Source: Avena insularis
Taxonomy: Eukaryota > Streptophyta > Magnoliopsida > Poales > Poaceae
Length of the DNA stretch: 64,000 nucleotides
Direction: 5' to 3'
NCBI GenBank assembly: GCA_023614405.1
Contig: CM042688.1
Span: 71,534,253 to 71,598,252 of the forward strand
Below the pieces are notes generated by a model, which saw nothing but the letters and a program-made list of their open reading frames with translations, was not told the origin of the DNA and made no database searches. Position numbers and translations under genes: made by a program. Shown piece after piece: positions 47,261 to 57,193 of this stretch (position 1 is its first letter; each line of letters starts with the position of its first letter).

Positions 47261-48109
47261 GTTTGTATATCCTCTTGAACTCGGCTTGAGTTTCTCCGAA
47301 TTGCTCAGCTTATGTTGTCTCAAGGGCATTGCAACGCCCATGAAGTTATTCTCGAATGATGAAGTGGATTGCTCGCATCATGTACGATCCTTCTTCCTCT
47401 TGTGGGGGTGGTTAGCTTGCCTCACCGTGCCTATACATGATGCACCAAAACAAGGGTTGTATATGGAAAGGTAATATGTATTGGAGGGTTAGCCTTTTAC
47501 CTCAACTTGTAGGATTGTATTGAACTAGTAGCCACACTTTAGAACTATAAACTTGCAAAGTGAAGTTGCAAAGAAGCCTCAACAACGTGGTCTTCATTAC
47601 ATCTTGGAGCACTTGAGTGAGGGTCTTCTCGGTGAGGATAATGATGGCGTGACGAGTGCGAAGAGCTTGATGCACGCGAGCATGGCCTTGTGTTACGTGC
47701 AATCTCGGCCATCGAATGTTGGAGTGCTTCATTTTGATAGGCTAAATTGTGGTGCATGGCCCTCATCTCTTGAAAAAGTCTCTCGAAGAGTTTGTATATC
47801 CTCTTGAACTCGGCTTGAGTTTCTCCGAATTGCTCATCTTATGTTGTCTCAAGGGCATTGCAACGCCCATGAAGTTCTTCTCGAATGATGAAGTGGCGTG
47901 CTCGCATCATGTACGATCCTTCTTCCTCTTGTGGGGGTGGTTGGCTTGCCTCACCGTGCCTATACATGATGCACCAAAACAAGGGTTGTATATGGAAAGG
48001 TAATATGTGATGGAGGGTTAGCCTTTTACCTCAACTTGTAGGATTGTATTGAACTAGTAGCCACACTTTAGAACTATAAACTTGCAAAGTGAAGTTGCAA
48101 AGAATCCTC
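47050..48109 (-). repeat. Tandem duplication of about 529 bp in the gag start region of element D
   Basis: Copy 1 is 47050-47578 and copy 2 is 47579 to about 48109, nearly identical by eye. Each copy holds the gag start codon region (MRAMHHNLAYQN). Copy 2 reads on through GAA where copy 1 has TAA. The duplication therefore gives two gag starts in series. Confidence 0.9.
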
Positions 48110-49211
48110 AGACTAAGAACAACTAAGACTCTCAAAAGCTTATGGTGGAAGGTTAGGATGGTGGAAAAACCAAACGAAATGATCCAATGAAAAGGTTACT
48201 GTCAAAAGTGGAAAATATCCAAAGATCAAAAGCAAAAAGGATACGATCTACAAAAACACAAGGATACACACACATGGATATGAACAGTGTTAGCACAAAA
48301 TGTCCTAACAAAGACTACACTCGGTTGTCATGCCAATGCAAGGAGAGACAACAACTCGTTTGCCAAAAGGGGATAAACAACGGATTTGTGCACTTGCATT
48401 GGTCACGTTTTATCTCTCTTTTTTTGCTTACAAGCTTGAGACTCTCTTTGTATTGGGATACTACGTATCTTTCTATTTTTCTTTTGCTTTTTCTATTTTT
48501 TAATTCTTTTTCTCCCTTTATATACTACTAAGTAAACTTTTGTATTTGCTTACACACTCTCACTTTCCAAGGACAAGTGCACAATGCTTAGACAAACACA
48601 AAATAAGCTGGTCTCATAGGATAGTTACACACAAAGGAATATATTGTGTTAACAAGGTGGATCAAGTTATACCTTTGGTATTGATGACGAACTTGCAACC
48701 GGTGTTGGGGAAGATGTACGGGTCTCGTGGTGTCGAAGAGCGCGGAAGTATTGTTGTTGGAGAAGTTTGAAGTTAGTTTGGGCGACACGCACACGAGACT
48801 TGAAAAAAAAGGAAAACTGTCAAAATTGAGGATAAATCAGTTTTTCGGTTAAAAATTCGGTGGGACCAGAACTGGCTTCGAAATTTTTGGATGAAGGATA
48901 CGGCGGTGCCGAAATTTTCGATGGCATTTTTGTTCGCCGAAAATCCTACTAAAATGTGTCTATGAAGAACACCAAAAAGTCAACTCAAGAATTTCTTCAA
49001 AAATTTCCCAAAATTGGGGCTCAGGACAGTCAAGGAAGGTAGATCGACACCAAAAGCAGCAGACTACGGACCAAAACCACATAAAACTCACCAAAACTCA
49101 AGATCGATTCGAAAGCCATGGGCTCTCTTTTGAGGAAATTTTCAAAATTACGGTGGATAGAAGAAAACTTGGGGGAGAAATTCGTGATGAACGTGGCTCT
49201 TGATACCAATA
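48110..49211 (-). other. Leader of element D and primer binding site
   Basis: About 1.1 kb of untranslated leader lies between gag and the LTR. At 49196-49208 (minus strand) TGGTATCAAGAGC matches the initiator tRNA-Met site with one extra A. It is three bases from the LTR end. No gene was seen in the leader. Confidence 0.75.
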
Positions 49212-50218
49212 TGTTAGGGGTGACCCCTTAGGGTGGCCCGGTCTTTCACGAAACTCTGGGGAATCGAGGGTGGATCATGAGGGGGGAGAGGGAGGATGGA
49301 AATCCAAGCGAAAGCACTCACGAAGAACACGATGAACACACTCGCGCGCAATACACAAAACAACCTATAGCTCACACTGGTGTCTATCGGTCCAACACAA
49401 TCCCTAGGATCGGTGTTAGGCAAGAATTCTCTCTCTAACCAACACTGCGAGGCGAGGATATTGACGAGATCTTGACAACTTGTAGAGAGATCACTCACTC
49501 TAAGGCCTTGTACAATTTGAACGCAACAACGAAAAATCCAAGAGGTTGGGGATAATAGGTGCTCCTTTATTAAGGAGCATGAGACCAACTAGATAGATTC
49601 CACGAGGGGTTCTTCTTCTAGTCTATTATCAAGTCTAAGTCAAAGGGGTGAGCCTTAGGGACTATTTATAGTACTAGGGACAAAATGGTATGTAAAGGGA
49701 ACATTCCAGGGCATGAGACCCAGATCCATGCATAGATAGGGATTTCTGGTGGTAAGTTCGGCACAGCTGAATTTGGCGCCGGAAGTTTCCAGCGGATGCC
49801 GGAATGGAGTGCACACGTTGATTTTGGTGTGATGACGGAAGTTTCCGGTGGCCGCCAAATATTCCGGTTTACGCCAGAATGGTATGCTGAGACGGTTTTG
49901 GTGTGGCGCCGAAACTGGAGGGTTTCCGCCAAATCTAGCGCCGGTTTGGTGAAGCGATTCCGACATGGATTCCAGTTCCACCGGATTGAGCTGGAGCTCC
50001 TTCTTGTGTGCGCTTGGTGTTCCTTCTTGAGGATCAAAGCTAAGGATACACAAAGTATTGGCATGAAGTAGCAGACCATTCAAAGGAGAGTCAAAGTCAC
50101 ACATAGAGAGGAGCGAGTTCACCTTCTCATGTAGGAGTTTGGTTCGAGCACGGACATTGGTCCACTTGGGGGAATTGGCGTAGTAGATGGAGTCACGTCC
50201 ATAGGATGGGATGGATCA
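49212..50218 (-). repeat. 5' LTR of element D
   Basis: The inner border is firm: the LTR ends CCCCTAACA (minus strand, 49212) next to the PBS. The outer border at 50218 is set by a TGATCCATCC start and is uncertain, because the partner LTR is outside the window. A TATA-like ACTATTTATAGTA is near 49660-49672. Frames inside are not genes. Confidence 0.65.
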
Positions 50219-51154
50219 CTAGCCCTCTCCCTTCGCACCGTCCCTCCGCTTTGGCGAAAAGACGACACAAGATAAATGGGTTGTTGCCCAACTAGAGAAG
50301 CTAGTCGGCGGCGGCGAGGCAACTTTTGCGAGGGCGCTCAAGGCTCCCTCCCCCGTATGGGGGAGGCATCATGCACCGCTGGTAGCAACGGACACTGTAG
50401 TGGCCACAATGATGCCATCGACGGCGACAACAGCTTCATCGACAGTCGCATCGTGTCTAGTACGATGACAGGGAAGGCACCAACATTCACTAGGCTAATC
50501 CTCAATGATTTGGCAAGGGTTTTTCCGCCCCTACCAGCTCCCACTACCCACATGCCTAGCATATTGTCTTCGGCTCCAGCATCGCCTTCTGCTGCTCTAG
50601 GAGCATCAATAGAGGCCACTCTGTCCATCAATAGAGGCCACTCTATCCACAGTACAGGCCTTCTAACTCACATATTCGATTACCGTTAGGGTTTTCCTAA
50701 TTGGATTGATCAAATCGAAGTGCAATTTAAGATTGGATTAGCGTTTAGGGTTTCAATCGAGCAAGCTAGGAATCCATTAGCGGTTAGGATTTGACCGACT
50801 AGGGATTTCTAGATGGTCATTCCCCAAGATGGGATATCTCTACATTTGTAGTACTTGCTTTATTACATTAACTATAAAAATACCACCATACCCGACAGAT
50901 TTTTTGGGTGGCATAAGCAAAAATAACTGGCAATAGTTGGTTACACGGCGGATGAGCTTTGGCGGCACCATTTTGTCTCGGCGGCCACTTATACGTCGTG
51001 GCACGCACGGTAGCGGCGAATTTTGGTGATGTGGTACATGGACGGGGAAGGCGTCGGTTTTTAACGCCTCGCTTGGCCAACAGAGGCATTCCCGATATCC
51101 GCCGCCCATTGCAAGCGTCATTAATTGTTGATGTATGATGGAGAATGGTCAACC
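50219..51154. other. Unassigned sequence between element D and a putative copia LTR
   Basis: About 935 bases. The left half (50270-50690) is GC-rich with trinucleotide-like GGCGGCGGCG and a 137-codon plus-strand frame lacking any recognisable domain. The right half is AT-richer. It may be a captured gene fragment or an old transposon end, but neither can be shown from the sequence. Confidence 0.4.
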
Positions 51155-52156
51155 TATTGGGCCACGTAGAGATAAACAAAACTTTTTCTCTACGCGGTGA
51201 TCTCAAGATCTAGCTGAGGTGATAGGCCACGAGGATTACCACTAGACGCGCAGTTGCGAAATTGATGAACCACGTCACTTGATGCAGTGCAGCCCTCACG
51301 ATCCAATCTTTGATGCAGTGTAGTCGTCACGATCCAATCTGATCACAATCGTCGAAGTGCTGAACGTACAACACCTCCGCCAGTATCCACACATACGAGA
51401 AGAAGCACCAAGGTGGACTGCTAGGTCTGGTACGGCGACATGACTGACTGGAGCTAGGGTTTCCAACGCATAGAATGACCTAACCATGCTCGTTGGGCAG
51501 CTGCACCATAGTATATATAGGAAGCAAAATTTGGCTCCACTAACTTGTGGCTCATTCACTAAAAGGGCTATATTAGTCACTGCGAGTACAACTCACTGAC
51601 TTAATCCGTGTTTGATTCGGGTCCAACCCAAATAGATTTACGGTTAGACTCATGATAACTCAGACACGATTCAAATCTCACTCGTAATCAATCAGTCGGT
51701 AGCGGCTCCTAGCAGATAGTGCCGACTCCCAAGTAGCAAAGAGTCATGGCGACGTACCTTTTACGACTTTTATCTAAGTCCCTTTTACCTCAGAATACAT
51801 CAAGATATAGGCGAATAAACGTCATCTTTCAAATAGCTCAACTCTGTCCTCGATCCAAGACAAGTGATTCATCCGACTAACTCTTAGTCGTCCGCCTTGA
51901 TTAACATTTAAGCGAGTCATGCATGGCCATGTTTTTCAAATTAAGGCCCAGAGAATATGTATCACGCATCTTGTCTCAGTCGACCCAGATTGTGCAATCG
52001 ACCCGGATTGTGCAATAACCTCACGTCTAAGCATTACATTGATTAAGATATTCAAATGACAACTGATTTGTTGTATCTCAATATAGGTCAATCCGACCTA
52101 TTAAACTCTTTAGTAGGATCTATGTAAATCAAAATAGCATCACCATGCCCATGACA
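51155..52156 (-). mobile_element. Probable degenerate copia-type solo LTR
   Basis: On the minus strand the 3' end reads CGTAGAGAAAAAGTTTTGTT followed by CTACGTGGCCCAATA, resembling copia LTR ends with TGTT-rich tails and CCCAACA. A CTATATATAC TATA-like box is near 51512-51522. The 5' border (TGTCATGGGCATGG at 52156) is a guess, and no TSD match was found. There is no PBS or internal domain next to it. Confidence 0.45.
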
Positions 52157-52284
52157 GGTGGAACCAAGCTTTCTCATGAAATTATCAGTACATACTATGA
52201 TATACTCACAACTCTCTCAGCATTTTATTTTGACAATAACAACTCTCTTAGCATTAATTATAGGTGGCATGCATCATAATACTA

Positions 52285-52542
52285 CTCCCTCGGTTCACAA
52301 TTATCTCACGTTCTTAGATTTAATTAAAGTCAAACTTTACAAAGTTTGACCAAAAATATAAGAAAAAGTATGGACATCTATTATTTTTGGTACATATAAT
52401 ATAAAAATATAGATTATGAAAATTCTAATACAATAGATTATATATATTTTGTGTTAATATTTTTTTCTAAATATATGGTCAAAGTTTGTAAATTTTGACT
52501 TTAACTAAACCTAGGATGCGAGGTAATTGTGAATGGAGGGAG
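52285..52542. mobile_element. Stowaway-type MITE
   Basis: The 258-bp element has terminal inverted repeats CTCCCTCGGTTCACAATTA and TAATTGTGAATGGAGGGAG, flanked by TA on both sides (52283-52284, 52543-52544). A second inner inverted pair (GTCAAACTTTACAAAGTTTG and CAAAGTTTGTAAATTTTGAC) is present. No coding capacity. Confidence 0.88.
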
Positions 52543-52544
52543 TA

Positions 52545-53490
52545 ATACTACTCCTTCCATTACGGTTTGGAGGGTGTTTTAGAGAGATTGTTGCACCCTA
52601 GGTGGGCACTGATTGGGACCAGATCTGTGTTAATTATTCAGCTCCCTATTAAATGTAATTACTCAATGGAAATTGGTGAAGTTGAAAGCAAAAATTAATT
52701 CCTTGCAGGAAGTAGGGAGGAAAAAGAGGGCATTAACTCTGTTATTAAGTCTAACACACCTAGGAGATGAGGAGTTTGGGACAAGCATTATTTTTCTAAG
52801 ACGCCCTAGCACTTTGGCTAGCCTAACTACTGTGTAAACAAGTTGGCCATGCATAGTCTCAACAACGAATACTTATGACTCAAGCCGAGATAGAATATGC
52901 TAACTTGCAACGCTCTGCTCTTTTTCTTTTTGAATATGTTGAGCCTATTTGAGCATCTTTTAGTGAATTTCTTCGAATCAAAAGATCTCAATGCAGAATG
53001 AGGATTTCAATCCTTTTGTGAATATTCATATCTATTGCCTGATTTCGTAGGATATGCAGAAATAATCCTTCTATTTATTCAACGAACAACAACACATGCT
53101 CAGGGTTTAAAGTAACAGCTGAATGTATGAAAAGACAATTTGACAGTAGACATAATATTCACATGTTTGCAACTAATACTGCAATTTTGCAAGTAAATTC
53201 ATATGCAGACAATACTCGTGCTTCCTGTTTCCAATTAAACAAACGATACAATCTTACTATAGCTAATTATATTGATGATTAACATCACAAGAAGTATTTG
53301 CTGCTTCCTCTGTTTCAAATTACAAGACAGAATGGAGGTAGAATTTAACTGCAATTGTCTTCAGACAAACTTTCGGTATTTACAAGTCTTGCAACAAGTC
53401 AAACCTAAGACACTTCAGTACCACGAATAGGACAATGAAAATGAAAAGAAAAATGCATGTGACTAATATATTCACGAAAATAAGATGTTT
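52545..53490. other. Intergenic sequence, nothing recognised
   Basis: AT-rich. A CACACCTAGG/CCTAGGTG pair near 52605 and 52756 hints at an old inverted-repeat element but the arms are too short to call. Confidence 0.5.
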
Positions 53491-53624
53491 GCTAGCATGC
53501 CCACCATAACCTGAAGAAGGCCAAAGAGCTTGAGCATCCTGGCAACTAATGATGTAGGCAACAGGGAAAAAGAGGAAACCAAACTTTATGTTGGAAACCT
53601 CGGCAAAGTTGCCTCAATACAAAG
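53491..53624 (+). ncRNA. Candidate H/ACA snoRNA, unit 1
   Basis: The 3' hairpin has outer stem GGCAAC (53557-53562)/GTTGCC (53608-53613), internal loop AGGGAAAAA opposite GGCAAA, and inner stem GAGG/CCTC plus ACCAA/TTGG. An ACA triplet follows at 53619-53621, slightly further away than in units 2-4. The 5' arm region (GCTAGCATGC ... AAGAGCTTGAGC) resembles the other units. Confidence 0.55.
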
Positions 53625-53706
53625 GGTAGCACTTTCATCTAATCCAAAAAGTGCTGCAGAACACCAAAGGCTCTGCTCAAAGCTTGAAATTCGAAAAGAA
53701 ATAGAT

Positions 53707-53839
53707 GCTGGCAAAGCTGCCTTCCATTAACCAAATAAGGTAAATGAGCTCGAGCAACCATGACTGATGATATAGGCAACAGGGAAAAAGAGGAAACCAA
53801 AGTATATATTGGTAACCTCGGCAAAGTTGCCTCACAAAG
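53707..53839 (+). ncRNA. Candidate H/ACA snoRNA, unit 2
   Basis: This is the clearest 3' hairpin: GGCAAC (53775-53780)/GTTGCC (53826-53831), pocket strands AGGGAAAAA and GGCAAA (53820-53825), inner stem GAGG-ACCAA/TTGGT-CCTC and an 8-base loop. ACA is at 53834-53836, with three bases to the presumed 3' end. Exactly 14 bases separate the inner stem from ACA, within the 14-16 rule for pseudouridylation guides. The H box between the two hairpins is weak. The length of about 133 is usual for plant H/ACA RNAs. Confidence 0.6.
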
Positions 53840-53919
53840 TCCCAACAATGAGATCCTAGTGGCAAACACAAACAGAAATCAAAATTGCAGACAGTGTTTT
53901 CAACTATAACACACATACT

Positions 53920-54067
53920 AGCAAGTATTACAATGTTCGAAAGTATGCGTACCATGAACCTAAGAAGGTCAATGAGCTTGCAAACAACCGACAAATGCTA
54001 TAGGCAACAGGGAAAAAGAGGAAACCAAACTAAATATTGGTAACCTCGGCAAAGTTGCCTCACAGAA
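53920..54067 (+). ncRNA. Candidate H/ACA snoRNA, unit 3
   Basis: The 5' hairpin is supported by GCAAG (53921-53925)/CTTGC and ACC/GGT around a TAAGAA loop. AAACAA fits the H box (ANANNA). The 3' hairpin repeats GGCAAC/GTTGCC (54003-54008/54054-54059), and ACA at 54062-54064 follows after TC. About 18 bases are inserted in the 5' arm relative to unit 4. Confidence 0.6.
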
Positions 54068-54146
54068 TCTCAATGATGAGATCTAGTGACAAACCACGTG
54101 AGAAGAATTCAAATATATAGGCAGAGTTCGGAACAACAAGACATAT

Positions 54147-54282
54147 GCTGGCAAGTATGCATACATGAACCGAAGAAGGTCAATGAGGTTGAGCAAACAA
54201 ACGACAAATACTATTTAGGCAACAGGGAAAAAGAGGAAGCCAAACTATATCTTGGTAGCCTCGGCAAAGTTGCCCCACAAAG
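54147..54282 (+). ncRNA. Candidate H/ACA snoRNA, unit 4
   Basis: It has GCTGGCAAG...GGTTGAGC as 5' arms, AAACAA as H box and the 3' hairpin GGCAAC (54218-54223)/GTTGCC (54269-54274), with ACA at 54277-54279. In the inner stem ACCAA is changed to GCCAA, which still pairs with TTGGT through a G-U pair, so folding is kept. Confidence 0.6.
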
Positions 54283-54313
54283 CAAAAGAACCATGATCTG
54301 TAATTTGTTTAAG

Positions 54314-54459
54314 TGTTGGCAAGGACGCTCATCCATTATACCACAAGGTTAATGAAATAGCAAAACATCCAACAGCAAGCATGATATTGGCAACAGGGAA
54401 AGAGAGGGAACCAAATTAACTGTTGGCAACCTCGGCAAAGTTGCCCTCTAACTACAGAA
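54314..54459 (+). ncRNA. Candidate H/ACA snoRNA, unit 5 (diverged)
   Basis: It keeps GGCAAC (54389-54394)/GTTGCC (54440-54445) and the pocket strand GGCAAA, but ACA (54454-54456) is 8 bases from the stem and the inner stem is less regular. AAAACA could be the H box. It is possibly a decayed copy. Confidence 0.45.
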
Positions 54460-54881
54460 CCTTTGCAATGATGTCCAGAGTTGACAAGACAACTCAAAAC
54501 TTTCACTTTTAAGGCAATACAAACATAATAGAAATAAAGCGCAAATCATGAGACTAGGACATCTGGTAGACAAATACATTGTAGAAAAAAATTCTGCTAG
54601 ATGGTATGATCCATGGTTGCCAAGTAGCTAACCAACTAAAAAAATAGACATTTAGGTAAATCAATACTAAAGCAAAAAAAACAAGTTGATAAACCATATC
54701 AGGCTTTCAGGTGACAATAAAAGGTACTACAAAGATAAACAAGAGTTGTCAGGCCAAGAAAGGCGACTGCATGGAACGACTATCAAGAGAAGTAATGTTT
54801 CTTATAGATAAATAATATTAATCTTAACTAGCAATACTTCATACTGGACACTCTTACGGATTATGGACGGGTTGACTGAGA
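54460..54881. other. Spacer and 3' UTR of the eL20 gene
   Basis: AT-rich. It should contain the 3' untranslated region and poly(A) signals of the minus-strand gene; TTTATT (AATAAA on the minus strand) occurs near 54810. No other gene is visible. Confidence 0.5.
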
Positions 54882-56046
54882 TCACATAAATAAGTTTGGC
54901 TTTGTAGCCTTGAAGGTCGTCTTCAACTTTCGGGTTGGTGGCCGGACCTTCTGGTAGACTAGCGGGAACTTGATGTCTGACTTGTGGAACTGCTTAGTGT
55001 TATCACGCTTGCAGATGCTGAAGTGGACAGTGGCCGTCTTGATGATCTGGATGCATGGAGATCTGACACGGTGGCGAGAAGCCATCTCTGTGTACATCTG
55101 CTCAACCGCACCATTGAGGGTGGTGTCACGGTACTCCTTGTACATGTTGTGGTACCCAGTCCTGCTTTGGTAACGCAACCAGATACCAAAGTTCTTGATT
55201 GTGGTGGGGTTCTTCTCAAAAATCTACAGACCAAACATAGATAAACACTATGAGCCAATTAGATATCCGCAATCATAACCTAAAATGTAATTCAATAAAG
55301 ATGAACAATCAATACATCAGAGACAACAACAGTACATCGGCAACTAGGGAACGGCAGACAGACAACATAGATGCAGCTAGGTCATCACTTCCATAATAAA
55401 CGAAAATCTATTGGCCCAAATCATAAAAAGTTGACTATGTTTCATCAGACAACAAACATGTCCCCAACAATAATTAATGTCATTGTATTATCCCAACTAA
55501 ACTGAGCAATAATGCACTTGTAAAACTAACACAAACGATTGATCATCAATCTCATTGTATTATCCCACTCTGGAGGGCATTGCTAGGTTAGCAATATTCA
55601 ATCAGAGGGAGAAGAAGAGCTCACCTCGTTGAAGGCGAGCATCTGACCGTTGCTCTTCTTAACCTTCTTCAGCTTTCGGAGGAAGTACCTGCACAGCAAA
55701 ACAGCACACTCCAATCAGCCACCTCCCAGGATCTAATGCAAATGTAACCAAAGCAAGCTCGATTCGTGGCCATTCTTCGGGAGCTAATAAATACGATCTA
55801 GTGCTCACCAGAACTTGGACTTGGCGCGGACCTCGTTGGTCGCCCAGAGCTTCATGCGGTAGATCTTGGGCTGCTCCTCGGTCGGCGTCGGCAGGCCCCT
55901 CCCGACCACCTGGTACTGGTGGAACTGCACCAACGCGAGCGACGAATGAAGCAGGCGTCAGTTGAGTGCCCACAGTAACATATAATAGCAATCGTGGTAA
56001 TCTGTGCATGCGAGGAGTAAGAGGAGCTCACCCTGAACGCTACCAT
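54882..56046 (-). CDS. RPL18A: 60S ribosomal protein L18a (eL20), four exons
   Basis: Exons (minus strand) are 56046-56032, 55924-55809, 55688-55625 and 55223-54882. Introns of 107, 120 and 401 bp all have GT-AG ends. The sum is 537 bp, giving 178 residues, the normal length of plant eL20. The start MVAFR is split from [15 protein letters not shown], followed by [60 protein letters not shown] and the end [13 protein letters not shown], all conserved. It is a structural protein of the large subunit, basic and without a signal peptide. The very short first coding exon is usual for plant ribosomal protein genes. No break is seen, so it is presumably functional and highly expressed. Confidence 0.97.
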
Positions 56047-56158
56047 CTTCGCCGGAGTTGCCGAGACCGCTGTGCCGGAGGAGGTGGTGACGGGATTGCT
56101 GCTTTGCGATGCTCGGCGGTGGCGGCGGCGGCAGGGAAGGGATTATGGGGTAAGGGGA

Positions 56159-56264
56159 CTTTATAGATCGAGCAGAGTGTGATGGGGCCGGCGAGGAGTT
56201 GTAAAACCCTAGAGGGACGGCAACAGAGTGGGCTGGGTTTATCATTGAAAGCCCAAAAGGCCCA
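56159..56264 (-). promoter_or_regulatory. RPL18A promoter: TATA box, telo-box and site II elements
   Basis: On the minus strand TATAAAG is at 56165-56159, a telo-box (AAACCCTAG on the plus strand) at 56204-56212, and three site II motifs (TGGGCY) at 56229-56234, 56250-56255 and 56259-56264. The telo-box plus site II combination is the known arrangement in plant ribosomal protein and translation genes, bound by Pur-alpha-like and TCP factors. Pyrimidine-rich CCCTTCCC just downstream fits a start site near 56130. The 5' UTR is about 80 bases and GC-rich. Confidence 0.8.
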
Positions 56265-56362
56265 CCATATAACTTCCGTTTCATTTCTTTTGAGAAAACT
56301 GCATAGCATCCTGGATTTGATTTGATCATCAATAAACAAGTTTCACAACAGCCCCGCTTCAT

Positions 56363-56560
56363 CTAGCATGCTGAAAATAGAATTTCCCTAGAGCGCTGAA
56401 CTTCAGAGCATTGCACGAGAATTGGGGAATCAGACTCCAAAATGACTCGATTTGCTCCAAGGTTTTGCTGCTCCCTCAATGGCGGCCAGGCACGCAATTG
56501 CTTAAGCATGCAGGGCTCTTCGCAAATGGTGAACCTTGCCCGGTCCCATGGCAAGAAATT
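56363..56560 (-). pseudogene. RNase H-like (RVT_3) remnant
   Basis: A 63-residue frame contains LREQQNLGANRVILESDSPI followed by LVQC, matching the second half of plant RVT_3/RNase H-like domains (usual form: LALNLGxxRVIxESD). The N- and C-terminal parts are absent. Such fragments come from LINEs or from host RNase H-like genes. It lies just upstream of the eL20 promoter. Confidence 0.5.
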
Positions 56561-57097
56561 CTCCGTGATCCAGTTCCCGCTGGTTCAACAAATCGAACAG
56601 CCCCGGGTTCGATTGATTGGGTTACAGTGCCGCAACATTATATCCAAGGCAAACATCATGTTATAAAGATAGACATATACAAGGTAGTAGTACTAGTTAT
56701 AGCAATCGAAGTAAAGAGGATCTTCAGATTTTCCAGCTTACTAACTCAGTCACTTCGTACCTAGCAATGTCCCCCTCCAACAACAAGCACAGATGAAGCT
56801 TGATAGCTTACTTGATTTCGTCTGCCCAAGGAGAAGTCACATTCAGGATTCAGCTAGATCCTCGGTACTGAAACAATACTATCTCCATTGTGTCGGCTGT
56901 GATTGCTACACCAGGCTCTGATTGCAAAAAAAAAAAAAAAACTCCACCCTCAGCACGCTACCTCCAAGGGAGAACACCAAACACAGAAAAGCTTAATCTA
57001 CACCCCAAGTGTTTATCTAGAGTTCTTCGCCTGTAAACCGGCAGGAATGCTGGCGAAAAAATGAATGCATGGACTCCAGCTCAAAAAAATATTACTA
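56561..57097. other. Intergenic sequence with a short poly(A) run
   Basis: No gene recognised. A 16-base A run near 56926-56941 could be the tail of an old retroposon but no body can be assigned. Confidence 0.5.
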
Positions 57098-57191
57098 CTC
57101 CCTCCGATCCATAATAAGTGTCGTTCATTTTGTACTAAGCTAGTACAAACTTTGTACTAAGTGGGCAACACTTATTATGGATCGGAGGGAG
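57098..57191. mobile_element. Stowaway-type MITE
   Basis: It is 94 bp with terminal inverted repeats CTCCCTCCGATCCATAATAAGTGT and its complement at the other end, flanked by TA (57096-57097, 57192-57193). Inner repeats AAGCTAGTACAAAC/TTTGTACTAAG extend the hairpin. It is intact-looking and therefore fairly young. Confidence 0.93.
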
Positions 57192-57193
57192 TA

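Larger units (their letters stand above)
42259..50218 (-). mobile_element. Chromovirus-like Ty3/gypsy element D (CRM-like), 5' LTR and most of gag-pol
   Basis: In minus orientation the order is LTR (50218-49212), PBS, a long leader, gag, protease, RT/RNase H and integrase, which is cut by element C at 42258. The RT and gag motifs ([40 protein letters not shown]) resemble the CRM/centromeric chromovirus group, but the diagnostic C-terminal integrase tail and chromodomain are missing from the window, so the lineage is tentative. Many stops, frameshifts and active-site changes show an old, dead copy. It is the deepest layer of the nested stack. Confidence 0.8.

Noticed and set aside
46268..47278. 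Long plus-strand frames rich in Val, His, Asp and Leu
   Set aside because: They are antisense shadows of the Pro/His/Gln-rich gag of element D.
49655..50122. 155- and 137-codon overlapping frames in the LTR of element D
   Set aside because: They overlap in two frames, have no motif and lie inside an LTR.
50276..50689. 137-codon plus-strand frame as a gene
   Set aside because: No recognisable domain and no splice or promoter context. A similar frame exists on the opposite strand, as expected from GC-rich composition.
53491..54459. Regularly spaced repeats read as a CRISPR-like array or ordinary satellite
   Set aside because: This is a plant nuclear context, the spacing varies (171-228), and the conserved core is a structured hairpin with an ACA triplet. 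H/ACA genes explain it better.
53491..54459. The same hairpins as minus-strand RNAs or C/D snoRNAs
   Set aside because: On the minus strand no ACA or H box is conserved after the stem. TGATGA-like box C motifs occur in only some units and lack a paired box D.
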